Positions 18,890-27,432 of a stretch of DNA of 64,000 nt are shown piece by piece. The notes below the pieces were generated by a model. It was not told the origin of the DNA. It saw nothing but the letters and a program-made list of their open reading frames with translations, and did not search any database. Made by a program: the position numbers and the translations under genes. Every line of letters starts with the position of its first letter. Position 1 is the stretch's first letter. This DNA comes from Acidobacteriota bacterium. GTDB lineage: Bacteria > Acidobacteriota > UBA890 > WLXD01. The DNA is taken from the NCBI GenBank assembly GCA_012103255.1, contig WLXD01000002.1, positions 978,473 through 1,042,472 on the forward strand, given 5' to 3'.

Positions 18890-19501
18890 ATGCGTACTCG
18901 CCGCACCATGGCGCTCATAGCAGCCCTTTCTTTGCTCGTGACGCCGGCGCTGGCCACGACATCCCAGGCCAACCTCATCCCGCCCGGTACCCGGACCACC
19001 CTCGCGCTCAAGGGCTGGCTCAGCTCAGAGGACGCGAAGGTAGGCGACACGTTCGAGACCTGGCTGGTCGAGGACATCAGTGTTGAGGGTCAGGTTGTTG
19101 TTCCGGCGGGCGCAATCTTCGTGGGCCGCGTGGCCGCAGTCGAGAGCGCGAAGGCACTGAGCCGCGGCGGCGAGCTGACTCTCGTCGTTGACAAGCTCGT
19201 CTCTGGCGATGGGCGCTCAGCGGCAGCGCCCGCGACCGTTGCCGGCCTCGTGGATGCCTCCGACACCGAAGGCAAAGACAACAAGGCCAAGAACGCAGGC
19301 ATCGGTGGCGCCATCGGCGGCGCCATGGGCGCGATCGTCGGCGGCACGACCGGACTCCTCGTCGGACTCGCGGTCGGCGCGGGCGGCGGACTCGCGGCCG
19401 GCCGCGGGAAGGAAGTCAACCTGCCAGAGGGCACTCAGCTACAGGTGAAGTTCGACCAGCAGGTCGAAGTTACCTGGACGTGGATGCCGCAGGAGCAATA
19501 G
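18890..19501 (+). CDS. Exported glycine-zipper protein
   Basis: The 203-residue protein has a signal peptide (ALIAALSLLVTPALATTS), then a beta-rich region in which PAGAIFVGRVAAVESA resembles the TrbI/LpxD-like strands of small acidobacterial envelope proteins. A glycine zipper follows around residues 138-170 (GGAIGGAMGAIVGG and GLAVGAGGGLAAGRG), then a C-terminal strand, LPEGTQLQVKFDQQVEV. It is probably periplasmic or outer-membrane associated. It converges with the TPR gene, with 4 nt between the two stops. Confidence 0.65.
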   Translation: MRTRRTMALIAALSLLVTPALATTSQANLIPPGTRTTLALKGWLSSEDAKVGDTFETWLVEDISVEGQVVVPAGAIFVGRVAAVESAKALSRGGELTLVVDKLVSGDGRSAAAPATVAGLVDASDTEGKDNKAKNAGIGGAIGGAMGAIVGGTTGLLVGLAVGAGGGLAAGRGKEVNLPEGTQLQVKFDQQVEVTWTWMPQEQ

Positions 19502-19505
19502 GCGC

Positions 19506-20495
19506 TCAGCCCTGAATCTGAGCCTCGAGCGCACCGATCATCCCTTCCACCTCGGCGCGGTCATCCGCGTCGGGGGACTGCTCGATGTAAGCGCGAAGCT
19601 GCTCAATTGCCTTGGCGTAGTAGCTCTGGTCCTGAGCTCCTAGCCGAAGGTAGGCGTAGCCGAGCTGCTTGCGTCCGAGCGGGAATTCCGGGTTGATCTC
19701 CACCGCGCGCTCGAGCGCAGCAATGCCACCCTCGACATCATCAGTCTGCAGGAGAATCACGGCCGCGTTGTACTGCATCGCCATGTCGTTCGGTGCCAGT
19801 TCCGCGGCTCGACGAGCGTGCGGAAGAGCGCTCGGGAAGTCCTGCTGACGCGCGTGGGCCTGGGCCTTCCAGTGATGCCCCGCCAGGGAGTCCGGGTCGT
19901 CTTCGAGCAGGCCCTCATAGGTCGCGATCGCCGCGTCTAGCTCTCCGGTCTCGAATTGAGCGCGGCCCAGGGCCTCCATCGCGCTGGCCCGCATCACGTC
20001 CGCCTCCTCACCTTCGAGGCCATCCACGGCTTCAAGCAGTGGCGCCATGGCCTCCGCCGTCGCCGCCCAGTCCTGTCGCTCGTAGGCGTCGAAGCCGGCC
20101 TGGTACAGGGCGTTGATATCGTCGTAGCTCACGTTCGACGGGGCGACCGCAGCCACGAGCGACGCATCGACCGTGTTCTGGCCGAAGTCCACCTTCAGTT
20201 CCTGCTGCACCGGCTGGTAACCGTCAGCGCTGATCGTGATGACGTATACATCGGTGCGGAAACCGCGCCCCATGAAGTTGCCGCCTTCATCTGCGGTCAA
20301 CGAACGGGTATCGCCGCGATCAGGCGAATACACGGAGACCATCGCACCGGCAAGAGGACTGCCGTCGACGTCTGTCACGCGTCCAGAGATCACACCGTCG
20401 CGCTGCGCGTAGGCCGGAGTCGCGAAGGCGAGCGAGAGAAGCAACGCGGCAACCCCGAGCTGCAACGCGGACAACGAAGAACGACGTTCGAACAT
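19506..20495 (-). CDS. Exported TPR protein with N-terminal carboxypeptidase-regulatory-like domain
   Basis: The 329-residue protein has a signal peptide ending TPAYAQRD, then a single beta-sandwich of the carboxypeptidase-D regulatory type (residues about 33-115; ISGRVTDVDGSPLAGAMVSV). Residues about 125-325 are tetratricopeptide repeats (MEALGRAQFETGELDAAIAT, LAGHHWKAQAHARQQDFPSA, FPLGRKQLGYAYLRLG). This combination is common in Acidobacteria and Bacteroidetes envelope proteins and serves as a protein-binding scaffold. Partner unknown. Confidence 0.8.
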   Translation of the reverse strand: MFERRSSLSALQLGVAALLLSLAFATPAYAQRDGVISGRVTDVDGSPLAGAMVSVYSPDRGDTRSLTADEGGNFMGRGFRTDVYVITISADGYQPVQQELKVDFGQNTVDASLVAAVAPSNVSYDDINALYQAGFDAYERQDWAATAEAMAPLLEAVDGLEGEEADVMRASAMEALGRAQFETGELDAAIATYEGLLEDDPDSLAGHHWKAQAHARQQDFPSALPHARRAAELAPNDMAMQYNAAVILLQTDDVEGGIAALERAVEINPEFPLGRKQLGYAYLRLGAQDQSYYAKAIEQLRAYIEQSPDADDRAEVEGMIGALEAQIQG

Positions 20496-20532
20496 GACAG
20501 TAGCCTCGAAGTTTGGACAAGCGCTGGTGTAG

Positions 20533-21453
20533 CTACCTTAGCGCGACAGCGTCACGGGTGCGCCACAGCTCGGAGGCAATGGCAACGGTGCCGGCGTGGA
20601 TCGACACGATGTCGTCCACCCCTCCATATCCGCCGGCCATCGTGACTGCACACGGGATACCAGCGGTCACCAGTCGGTTCAGTACATGGCGATCGCGACG
20701 CCTGAGCCCTTCCCTCGTCAGACGGAGCCTTCCCAGTCGATCCTGTCGATGGGGATCCGCCCCGGACACGTAGATTGCGAGATCGGGTCTTGCCCAGGAC
20801 AGCGCCGTTTCCAGTGCGGTCTCAAGCGCTGCAACGTATTCGTCGTCCCCCGTGCCATCCGGCAGCGCTACATCCAGGTCCGACGCCATCTTGCGGAAGG
20901 GGTAGTTCCTCGCACCGTGTATCGACAGAGTGAACACCGTCGAATCGTCTGCGAAGATCGCCGCACTGCCGTCCCCTTGATGCACGTCGCAGTCGACGAT
21001 CAGGACACGCTCGACGCCATTCTCGGCCTGTGTCGCACGGGCGGCCACAGCCGCGTCGTTGAAGACACAGTACCCGGCCCCCGCATCAGAATAGGCATGG
21101 TGGGTGCCTCCCGCGAGATTCACCGCCACGCCGTCGCTCAGAGCCGCTCGACTGGCTGCCAACGTGGCGCCCACGGACCTCCTGGAACGTTCGACCAGTT
21201 CGGCCGACCAGGGGAAGCCGATACGGCGCACGGCCTGTGGATCCAGAGTTCCGCCTGTCACCGCAGTCACGTAGTCGACGGTGTGCACCCGGAGAAGCTC
21301 GGCGTCACTTGCCGGATCCGGCACGAGGAGCTGTGACTCCTCGACAATCCCGAGCTCGCAGACCGCTTTCCGCAGAAGCCGATACTTGGCCATCGGAAAC
21401 CGGTGCTCGACCGGGAGCGGGAGTTCGAAGATATCCGTGTAGTAGACGCGCAA
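20533..21453 (-). CDS. Histone deacetylase (HDAC/AcuC) superfamily zinc amidohydrolase
   Basis: I place the start at a TTG complementary to 21451-21453, giving 306 residues that begin MRVYYTDIFELPLP, exactly where the family starts; a farther start would overlap the polysaccharide deacetylase gene. Active-site motifs are present: GGTHHAYSDAGAGYCVFND (tandem His), IVDCDVHQGDG (zinc Asp/His), SGADPHRQDRLGRL (second Asp) and AGGYGG. The family removes acyl groups from lysine, polyamines or acetoin-related substrates. It is the last gene of a co-directional run that begins with a lysine-rich H1-like protein. Confidence 0.88.
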   Translation of the reverse strand: MRVYYTDIFELPLPVEHRFPMAKYRLLRKAVCELGIVEESQLLVPDPASDAELLRVHTVDYVTAVTGGTLDPQAVRRIGFPWSAELVERSRRSVGATLAASRAALSDGVAVNLAGGTHHAYSDAGAGYCVFNDAAVAARATQAENGVERVLIVDCDVHQGDGSAAIFADDSTVFTLSIHGARNYPFRKMASDLDVALPDGTGDDEYVAALETALETALSWARPDLAIYVSGADPHRQDRLGRLRLTREGLRRRDRHVLNRLVTAGIPCAVTMAGGYGGVDDIVSIHAGTVAIASELWRTRDAVALR

Positions 21454-21458
21454 GAAGG

Positions 21459-22174
21459 CTACTGCCGTTGAGCCATGGCCAGGAGTTCGGGGACGGTCAC
21501 GAAACGATACCCCTTGCGTGCCAGGTGACCGACCATCCACCGGGTGGCTGTGACCACATGCTCACGATTGCCTCCGCCGTCGTGCAACAGCACGACCGCT
21601 CCGGGTTCGACGCGTCGAACGGTGCCGGCCGCGACCTGCAGGGCCGAACGAGTGGACCAGTCGCGCGTCTCCACAGACCACATGACAATCCGTTGATCGA
21701 GCTGGGCGGCGAGCCCGGTTGGGCCAGCCAGTCGGCGATCCACGGCGCCATAGGGCGGCCGGAGAATTCTCGGCCGCACGCCCGTTGCCCGTCTGATCGC
21801 TTGAGCGCCCTTCAGAATCTCGTTCTGAACTTCGGTCCGGGAGATCTGGTCGAGGCGTTTGTGAGTCCATCCATGGTTGCCCAACGCATGCCCTTCGCGG
21901 TGAATACGCCTTGCAAGTTGGGGGTAGCGAACCGCGTTCTCGCCAATCAGGAAGAAGGTCGCAACAACTCCCTGGTCGCGCAGCACATCGAGGATCTCGC
22001 CCGTGAACGGGGCCGTGGTCCATCGTCGAAAGTCAGCGCAACCACTTGCTCACGCACCGGCACGCGGTAGATGACCGCACCGAAGTCGTCGAGAGCGCTC
22101 GGTGGCGCGGGCGCCGCACGCGCACTCGACACGAGTGCGAGAAACGCAGCCATCATGGTCAGCAGGACTCTCAT
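21459..22174 (-). pseudogene. Exported polysaccharide deacetylase (NodB domain), single-base frameshift
   Basis: The upstream frame has a signal peptide (MRVLLTMMAAFLALVSSARA) and the first NodB motif VVALTFDDGP, then loses homology. The downstream frame picks up directly as TAPFTGEILDVLRDQGVVAT and continues through the zinc motif GNHGWTHKRL, RPPYGAVDRR and LLHDGGGN. Adding one base after GGACC near 22015-22021 would restore one reading frame with DDGPTAPFTGEIL. The enzyme would remove N-acetyl groups from peptidoglycan or exopolysaccharide. A real single-base deletion and an assembly error are equally possible. Confidence 0.85.
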
Positions 22175-22250
22175 GAGCGAAAGTTCTCGGTGCTTCCCAG
22201 GCCCGGTCTCAGCAGTATAGACCGGCACGGAACGTCAGGGACCGGCCGAG

Positions 22251-23054
22251 TCACGCCTGAGTGCGGATCTCGCGTTGTAGGAAGGCCAGGATTGCGTCAC
22301 CAACGGCTGCCGGCCGTTCGACCCAGGGATTGTGCCCAGCGTGGTCCACCACCAACAGGCGTCCGGCACGTAGCTTCGAACTCACCGCGAACGCTGCGGC
22401 GGGCGGAGTCAAGAAATCATGTCGGCCCGCGACACAGAGCACCGGCGCCACCACCTCCGCGAGCCCCGCTCGAATCCAGGACTCCGGCGCCGCCGGCATC
22501 CCCGCGAGAGCGGCGGAAGACGGTGGCGATGTGTGTCGAAGGGAGTTCTGGAATTCCTCGAGAGCCGTGCGGCACCAGAAATTGAGCGGTGCGAGTACTC
22601 GCAGCCTCCGTGCAAGCGCCCGATCGTCGGCAACCGAGCCCCGAAGTTGCGCGTCGCGATCCCAACACTCGATGGCAGCTCGGCGCCACGGGTCGCCACG
22701 GAACTCTTCGAGAACCGCGGCGCTTTCCCGATTCGTCCCTGGCGCGTCGACGCTCGGCGCCAGCAGAACGAGTGCCGCGACCCGGTCCGGATACTTGATC
22801 GCGTACGCCAGCGCCAGCAAGGCTCCGTGCGAGTGCCCGACCCGGATCGCCTTCTCGACACCGAGGCCCTGACGCTGAACCTCCAGATCGGCAGCCAGCT
22901 TGTCGCTTGCCTGCGACGCGTCCTCGATAACTCGCATACCGCCAGGCGTGTTGCGCGGCGCGTAGAAGTGCGGACGCCATTGTCGAAGCAGTGGGCCCAG
23001 CGTCTTCTCGAGGTACTCGACGCTCGGGCCCCAGGCGGGGCCCTGGACGATCAT
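22251..23054 (-). CDS. Alpha/beta hydrolase
   Basis: I place the start at the ATG complementary to 23052-23054 (MIVQGPAWGPSVEYLEKTL), giving 267 residues. The fold is clear: the opening oxyanion-region strand, the nucleophile elbow RVGHSHGALLALAYA, a cap region, then VAPVLCVAGRHDFLTPP with the acid and VVDHAGHNPWVERP with the histidine. The GPAWGPS opening resembles proline-iminopeptidase-type hydrolases. The reading frame stays open upstream, so a TTG start overlapping the preceding stop is possible. Substrate unknown. Confidence 0.8.
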   Translation of the reverse strand: MIVQGPAWGPSVEYLEKTLGPLLRQWRPHFYAPRNTPGGMRVIEDASQASDKLAADLEVQRQGLGVEKAIRVGHSHGALLALAYAIKYPDRVAALVLLAPSVDAPGTNRESAAVLEEFRGDPWRRAAIECWDRDAQLRGSVADDRALARRLRVLAPLNFWCRTALEEFQNSLRHTSPPSSAALAGMPAAPESWIRAGLAEVVAPVLCVAGRHDFLTPPAAAFAVSSKLRAGRLLVVDHAGHNPWVERPAAVGDAILAFLQREIRTQA

Positions 23055-23074
23055 CGGAAGCCCCGCTGGCCGAC

Positions 23075-23768
23075 TCAACAGTAGACGAAGCCCTGCGCTG
23101 CGTACTCCGCCTGGGCGTGCAACGCGCCGTGATCGTACGACCGATACCCGCGCCAGGTGGCTACCGTGCACAACAGCGCGGCCATCCCGCCGTCTGTGAT
23201 CGCGTGCTCCCGCAGCGCCCGCGCCATCGGACGAACCAGAGACGCATCTGCGAGCCCTCGTAGCGCCTGGCGACGCTCCGGGGCCTGCGCGCCTTTCACG
23301 CCGAGATCGTCGACCTGAAGCTCAGCAATCAGCGCGACCGGCGATACTTCGAGCAAGTACGTGCTGGCTGCCCGAGCGATCATCTCGGCGGGCATGCCGG
23401 GAATTATCAACGGCGCCGGCTGCAGCGGCAGCGCGCACACCTGAGCATTCGACTGGAGCGGCTCGAGAATGCCCTCGCGAATCCAGTCGGCAGCGGCTGC
23501 CGAAGCGTTCTCAAGGCCTCGCTCCAGATCGGTTCTGCGAGCTCCCAGCGGCCCGCCGAACGGCGCATCAAAACCCCAGGCCGATCTCGGTGCCTCGGAA
23601 ATCTTGGTGACGAGGGCCTCCGCAGCCAATACCGGCGAAGCGGTGCCGCCTGGCAAGTCGACGAGTCGCTCGATGCTCTCAACTCGAACCCCGTCGCTTC
23701 CGTGGATGGGCACGACAGACCCAGATCGCGTGGCCTTCATCGTCGACAGCGACGTGGACGCCGAACAC
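23075..23768 (-). CDS. DUF429-like protein, N-terminal frameshift suspected
   Basis: The main frame (23075 to about 23700) carries DUF429 hallmarks: RSAWGFDAPFGGPLGAR, a central STYLLEVSPVALIAEL, HAITDGGMAALLCTVATWRG and AAQGFVYC at the end. The expected N-terminal strand (G-V-D-x-S ... IW) is not in this frame but in another frame just upstream, as VFGVHVAVDDEGHAIWVC beginning at a GTG complementary to 23766-23768. The two join if one base is removed near 23695-23705. An in-frame alternative starts at 23740 or 23791. The function of DUF429, an RNase-H-like fold, is unknown. Confidence 0.6.
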
Positions 23769-23820
23769 ACGCCTCGGGGAAATCGAAACACCCTGCAATG
23801 ATCGACTACTCGCGGCGCGG

Positions 23821-24648
23821 TCAGGTGGCCGAGCGCACGTAGACCGGAATCACGCGGCCGAACGCCGCGAGGAATCCCGGATTCTCTTGCTCAACCCACT
23901 CGATGATCTGGAGATCGCCGAAGAAATCCAGTTTCCGGCGCACCGGAACGGCAGGCTTGAGGGCCTTGTCGAGCGCCTTCTCTGCGGCCGCCACCTGGTT
24001 GGCGCGGCGCAATCCATTGTGAATGATCATGAAGCGGAGCTCGCGATGTCCCGCAGCGGTATCGAGATTGCCGCCGTGCAGGTAGAGCGCCTCAAGCCAC
24101 TCGAAGTCAGGCCACAAATCGGCCAGCGTCGTGAGCGAGATCAGCGCCTCGGAGGCGGTCATTTTCGTGATGCGGCCGCGCCGCTTGGTCTTCTTCTTCG
24201 CCGCCTTCTTCTTGGCGACGGGGGCGGCCTCCTTCTTCGGCACGGCTTTCTTCTTGGTCACCCTCTTCTTGGCGGCAGCCTTCTTTTTGGGCGCGGCCTT
24301 CTTCTTGGCAACCTTCTTCTTGGCAGCAGTCTTCTTCGGCGCGGCTTTCTTCTTGGTCACCTTCTTCTTGGCGGCAGCCTTCTTTTTGGGCGCGGCCTTC
24401 TTCTTGGCAACCTTCTTCTTGGCGGCAGTCTTCTTCTTCGGCGCGGCCTTTTTCTTGGCAACCTTCTTCTTGGCAGCAGCCTTCTTTTTCGGCGCGGCCT
24501 TCTTCTTGGCAACCTTCTTCTTGGCGGCAGCCTTCTTCTTCGGTGCGGCCTTCCTCTTGGTCACCTTCCTCTTGGCGGCAGCCTTTTTCTTCTTGGCAGG
24601 GGCCTTCTTGCGCGTCGCCGTCTTCTTGACTGCCTTCTTTCTCGCCAC
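23821..24648 (-). CDS. Lysine-rich histone H1-like repeats fused to a C-terminal helical domain
   Basis: Starting at a GTG (complement of 24646-24648), the 275-residue protein has about 155 residues of Lys/Ala/Pro repeats with a 17-residue period (VAKKKAAPKKKAAAKKK), followed by a junction KRRGRITKMTASEAL. A folded, non-repetitive, mostly helical domain of about 115 residues follows (LADLWPDFEWLEALYLHGG, HRELRFMIIHNGLRRANQVA, LDFFGDLQIIEWVEQENPGF). The basic tail resembles bacterial H1-like nucleoid proteins that bind DNA without sequence specificity. I do not recognise the C-terminal domain. Confidence 0.75.
   Translation of the reverse strand: MARKKAVKKTATRKKAPAKKKKAAAKRKVTKRKAAPKKKAAAKKKVAKKKAAPKKKAAAKKKVAKKKAAPKKKTAAKKKVAKKKAAPKKKAAAKKKVTKKKAAPKKTAAKKKVAKKKAAPKKKAAAKKRVTKKKAVPKKEAAPVAKKKAAKKKTKRRGRITKMTASEALISLTTLADLWPDFEWLEALYLHGGNLDTAAGHRELRFMIIHNGLRRANQVAAAEKALDKALKPAVPVRRKLDFFGDLQIIEWVEQENPGFLAAFGRVIPVYVRSAT
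24186..24640 (-). repeat. 51-bp tandem coding repeats (Lys/Ala/Pro)
   Basis: About seven degenerate copies of a 51-bp unit encode the 17-residue KKA/APK repeat of the H1-like protein. Copies differ by single substitutions (Thr or Val for Ala) and one shortened unit, APKKTAAKKK. Such arrays change length easily by slippage, so strain-to-strain or assembly differences in copy number are likely here. Confidence 0.8.
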
Positions 24649-24832
24649 GACTGGACCGCCTATTTTCGCTCTTTGATCGTACGTCGAGACGAAATCGAGG
24701 CGAAAACACCCCCAACCCGACTCGAACCCCTCCCCTCTTATGAACTGGATCGTGTGCCGGGTCAACAGGACGCGAGGGGCGATATCGGGGTGGCTCCTAC
24801 GCGCGCCGAGGAGCCGCGCTATCCTCGCCGCC

Positions 24833-25471
24833 GTGCGATTGAAAGAACGGTTGGCGTTCTGGCGCCAGTCCCAACACCAGTTCGAGTCGACTGGGGCGAT
24901 CCAGCCATCGTCACGCTTCCTCGCCCGGGCCATGACCGAACCACTGCGTCTCGAGCGCGGTGCGGACCCGGTGCGCGTTGTCGAAATGGGACCGGGCACT
25001 GGAGCCGTGACGCGCGTCATTGCAACGGCCCTGCGGAGTCACGACCATCTCGACTGCGTCGAGATCAACCCGGAATTCGCGCGCTACCTTCGTGAATTGA
25101 TCGACCGCGAGACGGCATTCGATGGCGCGCGTGAGCGAATCGATGTACACGTCGGCGATGCCCGGGAGATCCGGTTGGCCGGCCACGCTGACTTCGTGAT
25201 CTGCAGCGTCCCGCTCAACAACCTGCCGGTGGAGGCCGCGTCCGCGATACTGGCCTCGGGCGTGGAGTTACTCGGCGGTCACGGTTGGTTCACATATTTC
25301 GAGTACGTGGGCCTGCCCCGTCTCCGCAAGGTAACCGCTCCAACGACCGAACGGGATCGGCTCGACGGAGTAAGAGCGGCGAAAGCTGCCTTCGCCGCCG
25401 GCCGCGCCAGGTCGCGAATCGTATGGCGCAACCTGCCACCGGCCCGCGCGGTGCACGTGCTCGTGGACTAG
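24833..25471 (+). CDS. SAM-dependent methyltransferase (phospholipid N-methyltransferase-like)
   Basis: From a GTG at 24833 the 212-residue protein begins VRLKERLAFWRQSQHQFEST and continues GAIQPSSRFLARAM, the amphipathic opening of PmtA-type phosphatidylethanolamine methyltransferases. The SAM-binding motif I is VVEMGPGTGAVTR, motif II is DCVEINPEFARYL, then VHVGDAREI and FVICSVPLNNLP. The N-terminus is uncertain, as the frame is open to 24740. Role by similarity: membrane lipid or lipid-like methylation. It is divergent from the H1-like gene. Confidence 0.75.
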   Translation: MRLKERLAFWRQSQHQFESTGAIQPSSRFLARAMTEPLRLERGADPVRVVEMGPGTGAVTRVIATALRSHDHLDCVEINPEFARYLRELIDRETAFDGARERIDVHVGDAREIRLAGHADFVICSVPLNNLPVEAASAILASGVELLGGHGWFTYFEYVGLPRLRKVTAPTTERDRLDGVRAAKAAFAAGRARSRIVWRNLPPARAVHVLVD

Positions 25472-26577
25472 CCGGCTCGGCCGAGTTCGACAGCCAGTTT
25501 CTCGACATCTTCCCGGGCGCTCCAGACTCCGGGGGCCACGCGCAGTCCCCCTTCGCGCAGACTGACCTTGATCCCGGAGGCATAGAGACGCTCGTAGACG
25601 TCACCGGCGTCGGTGGCCGCCGAAAGACGCAAGATTGAAGAACGCCGTCCGGTGGAGAGATCACTGCCCACGGAGAACCCCGCGGGCAAGAGATCGATCA
25701 ACAGGTCATGCAGGCTCGCGATGTGGGCGCTCACCGCTTCGACCCCAACCTCGAGCAGATACTCGAGTGACTCCGCCATTGCCGAGCCGTGCACGAAGGC
25801 TGCCGTCTCGGGAACGTCGAACCGAATCGCTCCGGGCCGCTGAACGGGCTCCAGGTCAACGAGCTTGTTGAAGTCGTCCGCTCCCACAACGGTGGCCCAG
25901 TTGAACGTCGGCAGCCGGAACGAGTCGACCCACTTCCGGTGCACGTAGGTGAAGCCAGTGCCGTACGGCGAAAGAAGCCACTTGTAGCCGGCCACAGCGA
26001 CCACCGACGCCTGACACGCCTGGACGTCGATCGGCGTGACACCAACCGATTGCGATGCATCGATCAGGAATAGCGCGCCGACATCGGCGCAACGCTGCCC
26101 GATGCTCTGGAGATCGAGTTGGCGACCTGTCGCGAAATTGACGTGGCCGACAGCAACCGCGCGGGTATTGGAGCGAATCGCACCTTCGAGCGCACTCGGG
26201 TCGACGAACTCCACCTCAACCCCGGAACGCACGGCGAGATCACGCCATGGGAGATTGTTCGCCGGAAACTCTCCGCTCGGCACTACTACGTGATCACCGG
26301 CAGCCCAATCCAGGCCGCACGCAACGAGGCTGATGCCGTGGCTCGCGCCGGTGGCAATGGCAATGTCTTCGGGCCGGCAGTTGATGATCGTAGACGCGGC
26401 GGCACGAATCCGGTCAGGGAGATCGAAGTAGTCGGCGTCGCGCAGCGTCGACGGGTCGCGCTTCGTATCCAGAGCATCGCGAGCAGCATCGAGTGATCGT
26501 CGAGGCATCGGTCCGTGCGCCGCCCCGTCCAGATAGACGAGTTCCCCGAGATCGAAGTCGGCTCGCCGGTCGAACAT
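25468..26577 (-). CDS. Class V aminotransferase-fold PLP enzyme
   Basis: The 369-residue protein begins MFDRRADFDLGELVYLDGAA. The PLP Asp is in LIDASQSVGV (Asp173) and the Schiff-base Lys in AGYKWLLSPYGTGF (Lys199), matching the kynureninase / isopenicillin-epimerase-like group and the paralog at 3183-4298. The start is 5 nt after the stop of the LOG-family gene, so the two are probably in one operon. The reaction cannot be assigned. The stop overlaps the stop of the convergent methyltransferase gene. Confidence 0.85.
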   Translation of the reverse strand: MFDRRADFDLGELVYLDGAAHGPMPRRSLDAARDALDTKRDPSTLRDADYFDLPDRIRAAASTIINCRPEDIAIATGASHGISLVACGLDWAAGDHVVVPSGEFPANNLPWRDLAVRSGVEVEFVDPSALEGAIRSNTRAVAVGHVNFATGRQLDLQSIGQRCADVGALFLIDASQSVGVTPIDVQACQASVVAVAGYKWLLSPYGTGFTYVHRKWVDSFRLPTFNWATVVGADDFNKLVDLEPVQRPGAIRFDVPETAAFVHGSAMAESLEYLLEVGVEAVSAHIASLHDLLIDLLPAGFSVGSDLSTGRRSSILRLSAATDAGDVYERLYASGIKVSLREGGLRVAPGVWSAREDVEKLAVELGRAG

Positions 26578-26582
26578 CGCAG

Positions 26583-27407
26583 TCAATCGGACGACTCCTC
26601 TCCGTAGAACTCCTCGATCGCGGCCCAACCTTCTTCCGCGGTATCGACCCACTTCACCAGATCCGGGTCATCGAGGCTGATGGTGCCGGCCTCAACGAGA
26701 GACTCGATCCGCATGAAGCGCGACCACCAGTCGCGCCCAAACAAGACGATCGGGATGCGTTCCATCTTGCCGGTCTGGATGAGCGTCAACGTCTCAAAGA
26801 GCTCGTCCATTGTGCCGTAGCCACCGGGGAACGCGGCCATGGCGCGAGCGCGCAGCAAGAAGTGCATTTTGCGGATCGCGAAGTAGTGGAAATTGAAGCA
26901 CAGCTCGGGCGTCACGTACGGATTCGGGTCCTGCTCGTGCGGAATCTCGATGTTGAACGCCATGGTCTTCAGACCCGCCTCGAACGCTCCCCGGTTGGCC
27001 GCCTCCATGATCCCCGGGCCACCGCCCGTGGTCACCACGAAGTCATAGGGCTCGCCCGGTGTCTGATAGCACGCCGCGCCCGCCGCGAAACGACGAGCCT
27101 CTTGGTAGAACGGAACCATCGCGTCCAGTTTTTCGGCACGCGCCAGCGCCGCCTGCGCCGCATCGTCATCTGGTGCGGCATCGAGGGCTTCCCGTGCTGA
27201 AGTCAACGCGGCGGCCGACGCTTCCGGTGAGGGAATCCGCGCGCTGCCAAACACGACGAGTGTCGAGTTCACGTTCATCTCTTGCTGCGCGAGTTGCGGC
27301 TTGGCGTACTCGAGTGCCAGTCGGTAGCTGCGTACCTCTGGTCGCTCGAGAAAGTCCGCGTCCCTGAAGGCGATCTTGAAACTAGGTGCGTCGCGCAGTT
27401 TGGTCAT
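26583..27407 (-). CDS. LOG family nucleotide phosphoribohydrolase-like protein
   Basis: The 274-residue protein carries the two LOG signatures GGGPGIMEAANRGAF and PGGYGTMDELFE on a Rossmann-like fold. LOG proteins, formerly annotated as lysine decarboxylases, release the base from nucleoside 5-prime monophosphates, e.g. cytokinin riboside phosphates. This member is longer than the usual 180-220 residues, with about 85 extra N-terminal residues (SFKIAFRDADFLERPEVRSY and a helical stretch), as seen in the larger TIGR00730-type proteins. Confidence 0.85.
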   Translation of the reverse strand: MTKLRDAPSFKIAFRDADFLERPEVRSYRLALEYAKPQLAQQEMNVNSTLVVFGSARIPSPEASAAALTSAREALDAAPDDDAAQAALARAEKLDAMVPFYQEARRFAAGAACYQTPGEPYDFVVTTGGGPGIMEAANRGAFEAGLKTMAFNIEIPHEQDPNPYVTPELCFNFHYFAIRKMHFLLRARAMAAFPGGYGTMDELFETLTLIQTGKMERIPIVLFGRDWWSRFMRIESLVEAGTISLDDPDLVKWVDTAEEGWAAIEEFYGEESSD

Positions 27408-27432
27408 CGTTCCTCACGAGGGCTGATTGTTG

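Noticed and set aside
23075..23080. TGT-TGA at the end of the DUF429-like gene as a possible Cys-Sec pair
   Set aside because: Family members end at this point, and the frame after the TGA closes within a few codons with no similarity.
24131..24676. Long plus-strand frame rich in Phe, Leu and Ala opposite the lysine-rich gene
   Set aside because: It is the antisense of AAG/AAA lysine codons. Its hydrophobic repeat is an artefact, and the minus-strand frame has a start, repeats and a folded C-terminal domain.
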